The notes under the pieces are model-generated. The model did no database searches. It saw nothing but the letters and a program-made list of their open reading frames with translations, and was not told the DNA's origin. The translations under genes and the position numbers were made by a program. Below, piece after piece: positions 16,247 to 24,523 of a stretch of DNA of 44,089 nt (positions are counted from its first letter, which is position 1; each line of letters opens with the position of its first letter). Source of the stretch: Arthrobacter sp. SO5 (GTDB lineage: Bacteria; Actinomycetota; Actinomycetes; Actinomycetales; Micrococcaceae); assembly GCF_020532805.1 (NCBI RefSeq), contig NZ_MQTQ01000022.1, forward strand, positions 4,822 to 48,910. Direction: 5' to 3'.

Positions 16247-16900
16247 ATGACGACTCTTCAGGGTGCGGTTGTTCTGGTGGTCGGCGCCACCGGCGGGCTC
16301 GGTTCACGCATTGCCGCTCAGCTGGAGAGTAACGGCGCCATCGTCGTCCGGTCGTCAAAGTCTGCTGGGCACGATCTGCGCGCACCCTCCGTGATCCGGG
16401 AGGTGCTGGATGCCACGATTGCGCAGCACGGACGTCTCGACGGGCTAGTGGCTGCGTCCGGGGTCGTCGCCTTCGGCGCCGCATCAGACCTTGAACCCGG
16501 CACGGTGGACGAACTATTCGCTGTGAACACGACCAGTCCGATCCAGCTCATTGCCCAGAGCCAGCCCTACCTCGCGGCCTCGGCACGTGAGGGCCGGGAG
16601 CCCTTCGTGGTCACACTGAGCGGCGTTGTCGCCGAGGCACCCGTGCCCGGTCTGGCAGCATACTCGGCGTCGAAGGCTGGGCTCGCGGCCTTCGTTGTCG
16701 CAGCGGCGCGCGAGTATCGTCGCGCGGGCATCCGAATCGTGGACGCCCGCCCAGGCCACACGGGCACCGCCCTGTCCGAGCATCCGATCGCCGGGTCGGC
16801 GCCGCGATTCGGAGCGGCGCTGGATCCAGACATGGTTGCAGCGCGGATCCTCACCGCGATCGTCGATGGCGAGAAGGATCTGCCCAGCACCGCCTTCTAG
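16247..16900 (+). CDS. SDR family NAD(P)-dependent oxidoreductase
   Basis: This is a short-chain dehydrogenase/reductase with a Rossmann fold. The 217-aa protein has the cofactor glycine motif VGATGGLGS (residues 12-20), AASGV in the NNAG position (69-73), the structural Asn in AVNTT (94), catalytic Ser125 (TLSGV) and the YSASK signature with Tyr139 and Lys143. The usual PG motif is in ARPGHTGT. It is slightly short for a classical SDR, and the C-terminal substrate loop is small. The substrate is unknown. It is monocistronic, probably leaderless, and the last intact gene of the segment bounded by ychF repeats. Confidence 0.9.
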   Translation: MTTLQGAVVLVVGATGGLGSRIAAQLESNGAIVVRSSKSAGHDLRAPSVIREVLDATIAQHGRLDGLVAASGVVAFGAASDLEPGTVDELFAVNTTSPIQLIAQSQPYLAASAREGREPFVVTLSGVVAEAPVPGLAAYSASKAGLAAFVVAAAREYRRAGIRIVDARPGHTGTALSEHPIAGSAPRFGAALDPDMVAARILTAIVDGEKDLPSTAF

Positions 16901-17110
16901 GCTCGGCCGAGATGATGCAACTGAGCGCTGAGGAGTCTAATGGGTTCCGAAGTGGGTTCATTGCTGACGGCCGGGGCATCGAAGCCACCTTGCTCAAGCT
17001 CGGAACCGACCTGAAGCGTCAGACGTCCATTGCATGTCGCGTGGGCATTAGCCACAGTGCTGGAGTAGATCGTTTTGGGCGGGCGGCACGCTGATTCGGC
17101 TACGGAACGT
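16901..17110. other. Non-coding junction region, no gene recognised
   Basis: The 210 bp between the SDR stop and the duplicated ychF tail carry no frame with a ribosome site or recognisable motif. A 60-codon open frame exists but looks random. This is probably degraded sequence at the right end of the inserted segment. Confidence 0.4.
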
Positions 17111-17137
17111 GTGGTGGAGTTCCGCCTCAACGTCTAG
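17111..17137 (+). repeat. Right copy of the ychF 3'-end repeat
   Basis: This copy would encode VVEFRLNV plus a TAG stop, differing from the end of intact ychF at two of 27 bases. Nothing upstream of it continues the ychF frame, so it is an orphan tail. It marks the right boundary of the 3.8-kb accessory segment. Confidence 0.7.
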
Positions 17138-17170
17138 TGTGTCGGGGTTCGTCGCCCAAGGCGGCACCGC

Positions 17171-17176
17171 TATCGT
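17171..17176 (+). promoter_or_regulatory. Leaderless -10 element of the photolyase-like gene
   Basis: TATCGT ends 6 nt before the ATG at 17183, matching the leaderless layout at ispH and the SDR gene. Confidence 0.45.
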
Positions 17177-17182
17177 TAGGGA

Positions 17183-18796
17183 ATGGATTCGGGCCCGTGT
17201 GTGCGCCTCGTCTTGCCGCATCAGCTCTTCGACCAGCATCTCGAAGCGGCTGGCGGCACCGTGTTCGTGCTCATCGAGCATGACCTTCTCTTCCGCCAGT
17301 ACGCGTTCCATTCCCACAAACTGGTCCTGCACCGCGCGTCGATGAGCCGCTTCGCCCGCCGCCTGAGCGAGCAGGGTTACGAGGTTGAAGTCCTCAGCAG
17401 CGACGCCGGCCACAGCTCCCACGATCAGCTCGCCGGGTTCGTCCGGAACCGTCACCCGGCGCAGGTGACCTGGTTCGACGTCGTCGATGACTGGCTTGAG
17501 CAGGATCTGTTCGCGGGGCTCCTCGACGGCGGCTATCAGATGCGCCAGAAAGACGTGCTGGAGACTCCGAACTTCCTCACCGACCGCGACCAGATCGATG
17601 ACTGGTTTTCGCACCATGACGCCCGCATGCAGGACTTCTACGTGTGGCAACGCCGCCGGCTGAACATCCTTCTCGACGACGGGGGACCCCTCGGTGGGAA
17701 GTGGTCCTTCGATGCCGAAAACCGCAAGAAGCTGCCCCGCGGCTACACGCCCCACGTCGTAGGCCGGTTCGCGCGCCATCCCGTCCTCCAGCGCGAGGGG
17801 ACCTTCGATATCGAAACGCTGATGGCGGACGCCGACGAGCTTGGTGACGGGGTACCTCACGAGGTCGACCTCGCGATCGCCTGGGTCAGTGCGGAGTTCC
17901 CGGACGCTCCGGGTGACCCCCGTTTATTCTCCTGGCCGACGAGCGGTGACGAAGCCCGGGAGCATCTGCAGGAGTTTGTCCGCGAACGCCTGAACGAGTT
18001 CGGGCCCTACGAGGACGCGATCTCCACGGCGCATCCGTTCATCGCCCACAGCCTGCTGAGTGCCGCGCTGAACGTCGGACTGCTGGACCCGCGGGACGTC
18101 GTGCGGACGGTGCTCGACGGCGCCGATCACAACACCCCGCTCGCCTCCGTGGAGGGGTTTGTGCGGCAGGTGATCGGCTGGCGGGAATACATGCGCGCAA
18201 CCTACCGAACAAGCGGCCGCCAAATGCGTACCTCCAACCGGCTCGGCCACCAGCACGCCCTCGGGGACGGCTGGTGGGACGCGACCACCGGATTGGCGCC
18301 CGTGGACATGGTCATCTCCCGCGTGCTCGCCACCGGGTACGCTCACCACATCGAGCGGCTGATGGTGCTCGGCAACGCCATGTCCCTGCTGCGGATCCAT
18401 CCCGATCGGGTCTACGAATGGTTCATGGAGCTGTTCATCGACGCGTACGACTGGGTGATGGTCCCCAACGTCTACGCGATGAGCCAGTTCGCCGCGGGGG
18501 AAGGGATCACCACAAAGCCCTATGTGTCGGGCAGCAACTACCTGCGGAAGATGTCAGACCTGCCCGCGGGGGAGTGGATGCCTGATTGGGATGGTCTGTA
18601 CTGGACGTTCATCGAGGATCACCGCGCGGTCCTGGAAGCAAACCCGCGCATGCGAATGGTCATCTCCCAGCTAGAAAACATGGACCCGAAAACGCGGGAG
18701 GACCACCGGCGCCGCGCGGAGGCGTTTCTCGGCGTCGGGCACGAAACGGCACTGCTGAGGACGACGACGACGCGCGGGAGGACGCGCGAATCGTGA
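17183..18796 (+). CDS. Cryptochrome/photolyase-family protein (PhrB/CryPro group) lacking iron-sulfur cysteines
   Basis: The 537-aa protein belongs to the bacterial deoxyribodipyrimidine photolyase-related family, whose studied members are FAD-containing (6-4) photolyases. The N-terminal antenna domain begins LVLPHQLFDQH. The FAD/DNA-binding helical domain includes QVIGWREYMRA, HHIERLMVLGNAM (about residues 388-400), DAYDWVMVPNVYAMSQFA and PYVSGSNYLRKMSD. In PhrB the segment after MSD carries CxxC-type ligands of a [4Fe-4S] cluster. Here it reads LPAGEWMPDW, and the only cysteine in the whole protein is C6, so no such cluster can form. FAD-pocket motifs look intact. It could still be a photolyase, or a light sensor. 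Confidence 0.88.
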   Translation: MDSGPCVRLVLPHQLFDQHLEAAGGTVFVLIEHDLLFRQYAFHSHKLVLHRASMSRFARRLSEQGYEVEVLSSDAGHSSHDQLAGFVRNRHPAQVTWFDVVDDWLEQDLFAGLLDGGYQMRQKDVLETPNFLTDRDQIDDWFSHHDARMQDFYVWQRRRLNILLDDGGPLGGKWSFDAENRKKLPRGYTPHVVGRFARHPVLQREGTFDIETLMADADELGDGVPHEVDLAIAWVSAEFPDAPGDPRLFSWPTSGDEAREHLQEFVRERLNEFGPYEDAISTAHPFIAHSLLSAALNVGLLDPRDVVRTVLDGADHNTPLASVEGFVRQVIGWREYMRATYRTSGRQMRTSNRLGHQHALGDGWWDATTGLAPVDMVISRVLATGYAHHIERLMVLGNAMSLLRIHPDRVYEWFMELFIDAYDWVMVPNVYAMSQFAAGEGITTKPYVSGSNYLRKMSDLPAGEWMPDWDGLYWTFIEDHRAVLEANPRMRMVISQLENMDPKTREDHRRRAEAFLGVGHETALLRTTTTRGRTRES

Positions 18797-19163
18797 AAGT
18801 TCGCAGGACGGCGACGCCGCTGAATTTAGCTCAACTTCTGACGGCTCTCTGAAATTCATTGTGTAATTCACGATTAACTCGAAAAGCCCGACCTTTCCGG
18901 ATCGAAGCCTTTCCTGAGCTGGCGTAATATCCGCCGTCCCGCGCCATGTCACTATCCGGTGCGGAATTGGGCGCAGCTCCGCGCTCGAACGTTGCAGCTC
19001 GATAACAAACTTTACAGCTGGTCAACTTTCCTCGCGCTCTGATCACTTTGGGTTTACGCTTCATCCCATGTGAGACGGGCCACACTGCCGCTGGGGGAGT
19101 GTGGGCGTCTGTCCGGGGCCTTTGGCCCCGGTCTCATCGACACCACAGAAACAAGGAGGCGGA
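18797..19163 (+). promoter_or_regulatory. 367-bp upstream region of the first peptide transporter with leader hairpins
   Basis: This gene-free stretch is AT-richer than its surroundings in places. The most prominent structure is a perfect 8-bp stem CCGGGGCC-TTT-GGCCCCGG at 19113-19131, 33 nt before the binding-protein ATG. A weaker one pairs CACACT (19081-19086) with AGTGTG (19099-19104). A strong AAGGAGG ribosome site is at 19153-19159. The leader presumably controls mRNA stability or translation of the binding protein. No match to a known riboswitch was recognised, and the -35/-10 boxes are uncertain. Confidence 0.45.
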
Positions 19164-20948
19164 ATGCGATTCGGTCGTATTTCCCAAGCAGTGGGCGTGG
19201 CAGCAGCAGCTGCCCTGGCCCTTAGCGCCTGCGCCGGCACCAGCGGCGGGTCAACCTCGTCGACTGCTGCGGCAGGTGGCCAGCAGGGCGGATCAGTCGC
19301 CGTTGCCGAAACCAACGGGTTCAGCAGCTTCAATCCCGGGACGGCAGACGGCAACTCAGACGTCAACGGACACATCGGCTACGCCACCCACTCAAGCTTC
19401 ATCTACATCGACGACAAACTGAACATCGTCAGGAACGAAAAGTTCGGCAAGTACGAGAAGGTCTCGGACAATCCGCTGACCGTGAAGTACACGGTCAACG
19501 AAGGCGTCAAGTGGTCCGACGGAACGCAGGTGAGCGCCGCCGATCTCCTGCTCTCCTGGGCATCAGGTTCCGGATACTACGATGACGCCGATGCTGAGGC
19601 CAAGACCGGCACCACCTACTTCAAGACCGCGGCAGACACCTCCGGGCTGAACCTCACGGACTTCCCCGAGTTGGGTTCCGACGGACGAAGCCTGACGCTG
19701 AAGTACTCCAAGCCCTACGCCGACTGGGAACTGGCGTACAGCTTCCCCGGTAACGGCGGCGTCGACATTCCCGCCCACGTGGTGGCAAAGCAGGCCGGCC
19801 TGAAGGATACCCAGGCGCTGGTAGATCTCCTCAAGGGACTCAAGCGTGGTGACAGCAAAGCGCCGAAGCCGGAGGACGCCTCGCTGAAGGCCGTCGCTGA
19901 TTTCTGGAGCACCGGGTTTGAGTCGAAGACGCTGCCCAGCGATCCGAGCCTGTACCTCTCCAACGGTCCCTACATCATCAAGTCCGTCGTGCCGGAGCAG
20001 TCCGTGACGCTGGTCCGCAACAAGGACTACAACTGGGGCCCGTCCCCGAAGCTGGACGAGATCGTCGTCCGTACCATCGGCGCGGCGCCGGCCCAGGTGC
20101 AGGCCCTCAAGAACGGCGAAGTGGACATCATCAACCCCCAGGCGTCGGCGGACACGGTGGAGCAGCTCAAGGCGCTCACCGGTGTCAACCTGCTCCTGGG
20201 CAACCAGCTCTCCTACGATCACCTCGACCTGAACTTCTCTGGTCCGCTGGCCGAGAAGAACGTCCGGGAAGCGTTCCTGAAGACTGTTCCCCGCAAGGAC
20301 ATTGTGGACAAGATCATCAAGAAGATCGATCCCCAGGCCAAGCCGCTCGATTCGCAGATCTTTGTGCCGGCCCAGGCTGCGTACGCTGACTCCGCGGCAA
20401 AGAACGGATCCTCGATGTACCAGGATGTCGATGTCGATGGGGCCAAGAAGCTCCTCAACGGCGCTACCCCCGAGATTCGCATCATGTACAACAAGGACAA
20501 TCCCAACCGGGTCGATGCCTACTCACTGATCCGCGAATCCGCCACGAAAGCCGGCTTCAAGATCGTCGACGGCGGACTGGGGAAGGCGGACTGGAGCTCG
20601 AGCCTTGGCGACGGATCCTATGACGCGACGATCTTTGGCTGGATCAACTCGGGTGTTGGGGTCTCGGGTACGCCCCAGATCTTCAAGACTGGTGGTGGGT
20701 CGAACTACAACGGCTTCTCCGATGCAGATGCGGACAAGGCCATGGACGAGCTGATCGTCACGACGGACAAAGCCAAGCAGGATGAGCTTCAAACGAAGAT
20801 CGACGCGACCATCTGGAAGTCCGCTTACGGCGTTCCGCTGTTCCAGTCGCCGGATGTCAAGGCATCCTCTGACCAGATCAGCGGCGTGACCGCAATGCCG
20901 AACCAGACCGGAGTCTGGTGGAACGTCTGGGACTGGTCCCGGAAGTGA
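19164..20948 (+). CDS. Peptide-type ABC transporter substrate-binding lipoprotein (SBP family 5), system 1
   Basis: This extracytoplasmic binding lipoprotein belongs to the DppA/OppA family. The 594-aa product has a signal peptide with lipobox LSAC near residue 23, a Ser/Thr/Gly linker, then a solute-binding domain with KYTVNEGVKWSDGTQVSAAD (the family signature), YLSNGPYIIKSVVPEQSV and late GVPLFQSPDV. The start at 19164 is fixed by an AAGGAGG site at 5-nt spacing and by the signal peptide. The substrate is probably an oligo- or dipeptide; other SBP_5 ligands (sugars, nickel, opines) are possible. It heads a cluster with two permeases and a fused ATPase, and a hairpin follows it. Confidence 0.92.
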   Translation: MRFGRISQAVGVAAAAALALSACAGTSGGSTSSTAAAGGQQGGSVAVAETNGFSSFNPGTADGNSDVNGHIGYATHSSFIYIDDKLNIVRNEKFGKYEKVSDNPLTVKYTVNEGVKWSDGTQVSAADLLLSWASGSGYYDDADAEAKTGTTYFKTAADTSGLNLTDFPELGSDGRSLTLKYSKPYADWELAYSFPGNGGVDIPAHVVAKQAGLKDTQALVDLLKGLKRGDSKAPKPEDASLKAVADFWSTGFESKTLPSDPSLYLSNGPYIIKSVVPEQSVTLVRNKDYNWGPSPKLDEIVVRTIGAAPAQVQALKNGEVDIINPQASADTVEQLKALTGVNLLLGNQLSYDHLDLNFSGPLAEKNVREAFLKTVPRKDIVDKIIKKIDPQAKPLDSQIFVPAQAAYADSAAKNGSSMYQDVDVDGAKKLLNGATPEIRIMYNKDNPNRVDAYSLIRESATKAGFKIVDGGLGKADWSSSLGDGSYDATIFGWINSGVGVSGTPQIFKTGGGSNYNGFSDADADKAMDELIVTTDKAKQDELQTKIDATIWKSAYGVPLFQSPDVKASSDQISGVTAMPNQTGVWWNVWDWSRK

Positions 20949-20982
20949 TCCGACACTGAGCGAGCGCATCGCCTAGCCGGGG

Positions 20983-21015
20983 GGCGCCGGGGCCGAGATC
21001 CATGGCCCCGGCGCC
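20983..21015 (+). terminator. Intra-operon hairpin after binding-protein gene 1
   Basis: A perfect 12-bp stem (20983-20994 with 21004-21015) with a 9-nt loop lies 34 bp after the binding-protein stop. There is no T-tract, so it more likely attenuates read-through or protects the 3' end of the binding-protein mRNA than ends all transcription. Confidence 0.55.
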
Positions 21016-21130
21016 TTCTGGCTACCCACCGGTACCTTTGCCGGCTCCAGTCCTGAGAAGACCGCGGAGCCCGGCGCGATTCTGCGATTGGCCCGGATGA
21101 CCCGGACCTGGATCCCGAGGCTTATACACA

Positions 21131-22672
21131 ATGGTGACCTACATCGTCAGGCGGCTCGTCACTGCCGCACTGATCCTTCTGGGAGCGTCCTTTCTCGTCT
21201 ATCTCTTGACGGCGTCGTCAGGTGACCCGCTGGCTGATCTGCGGGCCAGCAACGCCCCCAACAAACAGCAGCTGATGAACGCCCGCACGGAACTGCTGGA
21301 CCTTGACACCCCCGCCCCCATCCGGTATTTCAAGTGGCTGGCCGGGGCTGCCCAGTGCCTCGTTCCGTTTGCCGGTACCTGTGACCTGGGCAAGAGCGTC
21401 TCGGGACAACCGATTACCGAAGCGCTGGGGATAGCACTCGTGCAGACCCTGACGCTTGTCACCGGAGCCACCATCCTGGCCATCCTGATCGGTATCTCAC
21501 TGGGAATCGTCACGGCCCTCCGGCAGTACAGCGCGCTGGACTACGGCGTGACCTTCATGGCCTTCCTCTTCTTCTCGCTCCCGATTTTCTGGGTCGCGGT
21601 GCTCCTCAAGGAGTACGGCGCCATCGGCTTCAACGACTTCCTGCGGAACCCGGAAATACCCCTCCCCACAGCGCTGGGGGTCGGCGCCGTCGCCGGGCTG
21701 CTCGTCGCGGTGGCCGTGGGAGGCGAGCTGCGGCGGCGGCTCATCACGGGCGGGGCGGTTTTTGCCGCTGTCACGCTCATCCTTATCTATTTTTCCGCCA
21801 CGCAATGGTTCAAGACTCCGGGCCTGGGCCCGGTCGTGATTGCGGTGGCGGGAGCCGGCATTGCGGTGGCCGTGACGGTGCTTGTCGCGGGGCTGCGGAA
21901 CCGCCGGGCCCTGCAGTCGTCCCTCATCGTCGTGGCCCTGGGCGTCATCGCCTACTTCGCCGTGCAGCCCCTACTCGACCAGGCTACGGCGCTGATGATT
22001 GCCCTGTTGGGACTCGCCACGGTGCTGGTCGGCGTCGCTGTGGGGTACTTCATGGGCGGTTACGACCGCGGGCAATCGATGAGGGTGGCGGGCATCACCG
22101 CGTTCCTCGTGGGCGGTCTCGTCGTGATGGACCGTTTTATGCAGGCCTGGCCTTCATATTTCAGCAACAGCCGCGTCAGGGGGCGTCCGATTGCCACGAT
22201 CGGCGCCGGCACCCCGAATATCGAAGGTGACTTCTGGGTGCTGGGAACCGACACCTTCACGCACCTGATTCTGCCAACCATTGCCCTGATCCTCGTGTCG
22301 CTGGCGAGTTACACACGGTTCACCCGGTCATCGATGCTGGAAATCATGAACATGGACTACATCCGCACCGCCCGGGCCAAGGGCCTCTCCGAACGGTCGG
22401 TCATCATGGGCCATGCCTTCCGCAACGCGTTGATACCGATTGCCACAATTGTCGCCTTCGACATCGGCGCCCTGATCGGCGGCGCCGTCATCACGGAGAG
22501 CGTGTTCTCCGTCCGGGGGATGGGTTTCCTGTTCCTGGACGGCATCACCCACATCGACCCGAACCCGGTCATGGGCGTCTTCGTCTGCGTGGCCGTCACC
22601 GCCATGGTCTTCAACTTGATAGCGGATCTGGCGTATTCCGCACTCGATCCCCGCGTAAGGATAAAAGCATGA
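21131..22672 (+). CDS. Peptide-type ABC transporter permease (DppB-like) with enlarged membrane region, system 1
   Basis: This is the inner-membrane DppB/OppB-type subunit. The first 60 residues (YIVRRLVTAALILLGASF...) and the C-terminal part are typical; the EAA coupling motif is in YIRTARAKGLSERSVIMGHA (about 409-428), then ALIPIATIVAFDIGALIGGAV. The protein is 513 aa against roughly 310-340 for the family. The excess lies between about residues 180 and 345 and is rich in extra hydrophobic segments (for example GVGAVAGLLVAVAVG). The ATG has only a weak GAGG site. The stop overlaps the next permease by four bases. Confidence 0.9.
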   Translation: MVTYIVRRLVTAALILLGASFLVYLLTASSGDPLADLRASNAPNKQQLMNARTELLDLDTPAPIRYFKWLAGAAQCLVPFAGTCDLGKSVSGQPITEALGIALVQTLTLVTGATILAILIGISLGIVTALRQYSALDYGVTFMAFLFFSLPIFWVAVLLKEYGAIGFNDFLRNPEIPLPTALGVGAVAGLLVAVAVGGELRRRLITGGAVFAAVTLILIYFSATQWFKTPGLGPVVIAVAGAGIAVAVTVLVAGLRNRRALQSSLIVVALGVIAYFAVQPLLDQATALMIALLGLATVLVGVAVGYFMGGYDRGQSMRVAGITAFLVGGLVVMDRFMQAWPSYFSNSRVRGRPIATIGAGTPNIEGDFWVLGTDTFTHLILPTIALILVSLASYTRFTRSSMLEIMNMDYIRTARAKGLSERSVIMGHAFRNALIPIATIVAFDIGALIGGAVITESVFSVRGMGFLFLDGITHIDPNPVMGVFVCVAVTAMVFNLIADLAYSALDPRVRIKA

Positions 22673-23766
22673 GCCAGCCAACCCAAGAGGAGGAGATCCT
22701 GGCACAGCAGGCCGTGCGCGGGCCGGGAGACGCTCCACCGGAGCACGAATCGTCAGGACTCAGCCAGGGGCAGATCGTTCGGAAACGGTTCTTCGGCCAC
22801 ACCGGTGCGCTGATCGGCCTCGCCGTCTTCGCACTCATTTTCATCCTGGCGTTCACCTCCGTCGGTGTAGCAGGAATCCCCGGCTGGTGGAAGTACAACC
22901 ACCTGGATGTTTCCCCGCTGGTGGGTGACGGCGCACCGACGGCGGGTCTGGTGCCGCCCGCCTGGGGGGAACACCCCTTCGGGCAGGACCGGATCGGCCG
23001 GGACCTGTTTGCCATGACCATGCGCGGGGCGCAGCAGTCCATCACCATCATGATCCTCATTGGAGCCATCGCCGGGATCCTGGGTGCCGTCATCGGCGGC
23101 CTTGCCGGCTACTTCCGGGGTTGGGTGGAAGCTGTGCTGATGCGGATCACGGACGTTATCATCATCATCCCCGTCCTGCTTCTGGCCGCGGTCGTGGCCC
23201 AGATCGCCGGGCGCAGGGACGAAGGCAGCATGTTTGCCGCCTTCGCGAACGCCAACGGAATCCTCGTGCTGGGCGTCTTCCTCGGCCTCGTCAGCTGGGT
23301 CGGCCTGGCGCGGCTGGTCCGCGGCGAGTTCCTGACCCTGCGTGAGCGTGAATTTGTCGACGCGGCGCGGATCTCGGGGGCCAGCAACGCCCGGATCATC
23401 TTCAAGCACATCCTGCCGAACGCCGTTGGCGTGCTCATCGTCAACGTCACCCTGACCATGTCGGCTGCCATCCTGCTGGAAACCGCATTGAGCTACCTCG
23501 GTGTCGGCGTCAAATCGCCGGACACGTCCCTGGGGCTGCTTATTTCGCAGAACCAGGAGGCCTTTGCCACCAGGCCGTGGCTGTTCTGGTTCCCGGGCCT
23601 GTTCATCGTGCTGATCTGCCTGAGCATCAACTTCATTGGCGACGGACTGCGCGATGCCTTTGACCCGCGGCAGAAGAAGTTCAACGCCAAGAAGGCCTCG
23701 GATGCCAACGCGCCTGCCGTGGAAAAGTCCGCAGCTACGGCCTTTGACGGAACCAAGGGCGACTAG
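22669..23766 (+). CDS. Peptide-type ABC transporter permease (DppC-like), system 1
   Basis: This inner-membrane DppC/OppC-type subunit is 365 aa. The cytoplasmic N-terminus of about 38 hydrophilic residues precedes the first membrane helix. HPFGQDRIGRDLFAMTMRGAQ is the OppC_N/periplasmic signature, and the EAA coupling region is FVDAARISGASNARIIFKHI (about 228-247). It ends with a charged tail. The start overlaps the partner permease stop (ATGA). Its ATPase partner is not directly downstream, because an antisense gene intervenes before the double ATPase at 24524. Confidence 0.92.
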   Translation: MSQPTQEEEILAQQAVRGPGDAPPEHESSGLSQGQIVRKRFFGHTGALIGLAVFALIFILAFTSVGVAGIPGWWKYNHLDVSPLVGDGAPTAGLVPPAWGEHPFGQDRIGRDLFAMTMRGAQQSITIMILIGAIAGILGAVIGGLAGYFRGWVEAVLMRITDVIIIIPVLLLAAVVAQIAGRRDEGSMFAAFANANGILVLGVFLGLVSWVGLARLVRGEFLTLREREFVDAARISGASNARIIFKHILPNAVGVLIVNVTLTMSAAILLETALSYLGVGVKSPDTSLGLLISQNQEAFATRPWLFWFPGLFIVLICLSINFIGDGLRDAFDPRQKKFNAKKASDANAPAVEKSAATAFDGTKGD

Positions 23767-23814
23767 ATGCCGGTACCCCGTTCTGCCGATGCCGCGGGCG
23801 CGGCAACGCCGGCG

Positions 23815-24444
23815 CTACTTCGCGGCGATTGCCCAGAAGCTGGCTGTCAGGAGCAGCACGACGGCGCCGGCAGCCACCCAGCGGTGCGTCACCTGCACCG
23901 CTGTGGTGGCGGCGTCGCCCGCGGCAAGTTGGCCGCTCTCCACCAGCTCCTGCCAGCGGTTGCGCACCAGCCGGGCTGCCTGGCCCGAATCGGTGGACTT
24001 CAGGTCCCCGGGGCGGACGGACTTGCCGGGGCCGTAGGTGGTTGCCGGCAGGCCCTGCAGGTCTCCCGGGCGGGCATTGTGGCCGCCCCAGATTCCAGGC
24101 GCCGGTGCGGCCCACGAGGTGTAGCTCTTCCCGGCAGTGACCAGGGTCAGTGCAAAGCGGGTATCGACGTGGACCAGGGCTGCCCACGGCACCAGCACCG
24201 AACGGAACGGGTTTTCCAGGGTGACCCCGCCGTCGTGGACCACGACGGCGGGCATCCAGAACAGCTGCCAGCCCAGGAACGCGATCAGCAACAGGGGGGC
24301 GGTGCCGGCCAATGTGACGGGACCTGCCGTCACGGCCGTGACCACTATGCCGACGGCGGCCACCGCCCAGGACAGCCCCGCGAACCATTTGTTCGTCCGG
24401 GCCTTGAAGATTTCGACGTGACCGGCGTGCGGCGCAGAGCTCAT
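23815..24444 (-). CDS. PH-domain-type membrane protein, antisense within the transporter cluster
   Basis: This 209-aa membrane protein has two N-terminal membrane segments (about residues 21-40 and 46-63). A bacterial PH-like domain follows, with VVVHDGGVTLENPFRSVLVPWAA and LTLVTAGKSYTSWAAPAPG, then a charged linker and a C-terminal membrane helix (about 189-207). Such proteins are common in actinobacteria and have no established function; binding of a membrane or wall component is possible. It lies on the opposite strand between the DppC-like permease and the ATPase gene, so it either interrupts the operon or is antisense to its read-through transcript. Confidence 0.75.
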   Translation of the reverse strand: MSSAPHAGHVEIFKARTNKWFAGLSWAVAAVGIVVTAVTAGPVTLAGTAPLLLIAFLGWQLFWMPAVVVHDGGVTLENPFRSVLVPWAALVHVDTRFALTLVTAGKSYTSWAAPAPGIWGGHNARPGDLQGLPATTYGPGKSVRPGDLKSTDSGQAARLVRNRWQELVESGQLAAGDAATTAVQVTHRWVAAGAVVLLLTASFWAIAAK

Positions 24445-24523
24445 GCCCCTAATAATTCAGTATTCCGAGCCCCAGCACTAATCCCCGGTGCACCGGTGGC
24501 CCGGGTGGAAGGAAAGCCCCATC

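Noticed and set aside
16912..17094. 60-codon gene between the SDR gene and the ychF tail
   Set aside because: No ribosome site or -10, no motif, and it sits in junction DNA.
13319..17110. Complete integrative element or prophage
   Set aside because: No integrase, transposase, relaxase or phage gene was found, so only a remnant or in-trans mobilised segment is claimed.
18797..19163. Riboswitch upstream of peptide transporter 1
   Set aside because: Only simple hairpins are seen; no conserved core of a known riboswitch class was recognised.
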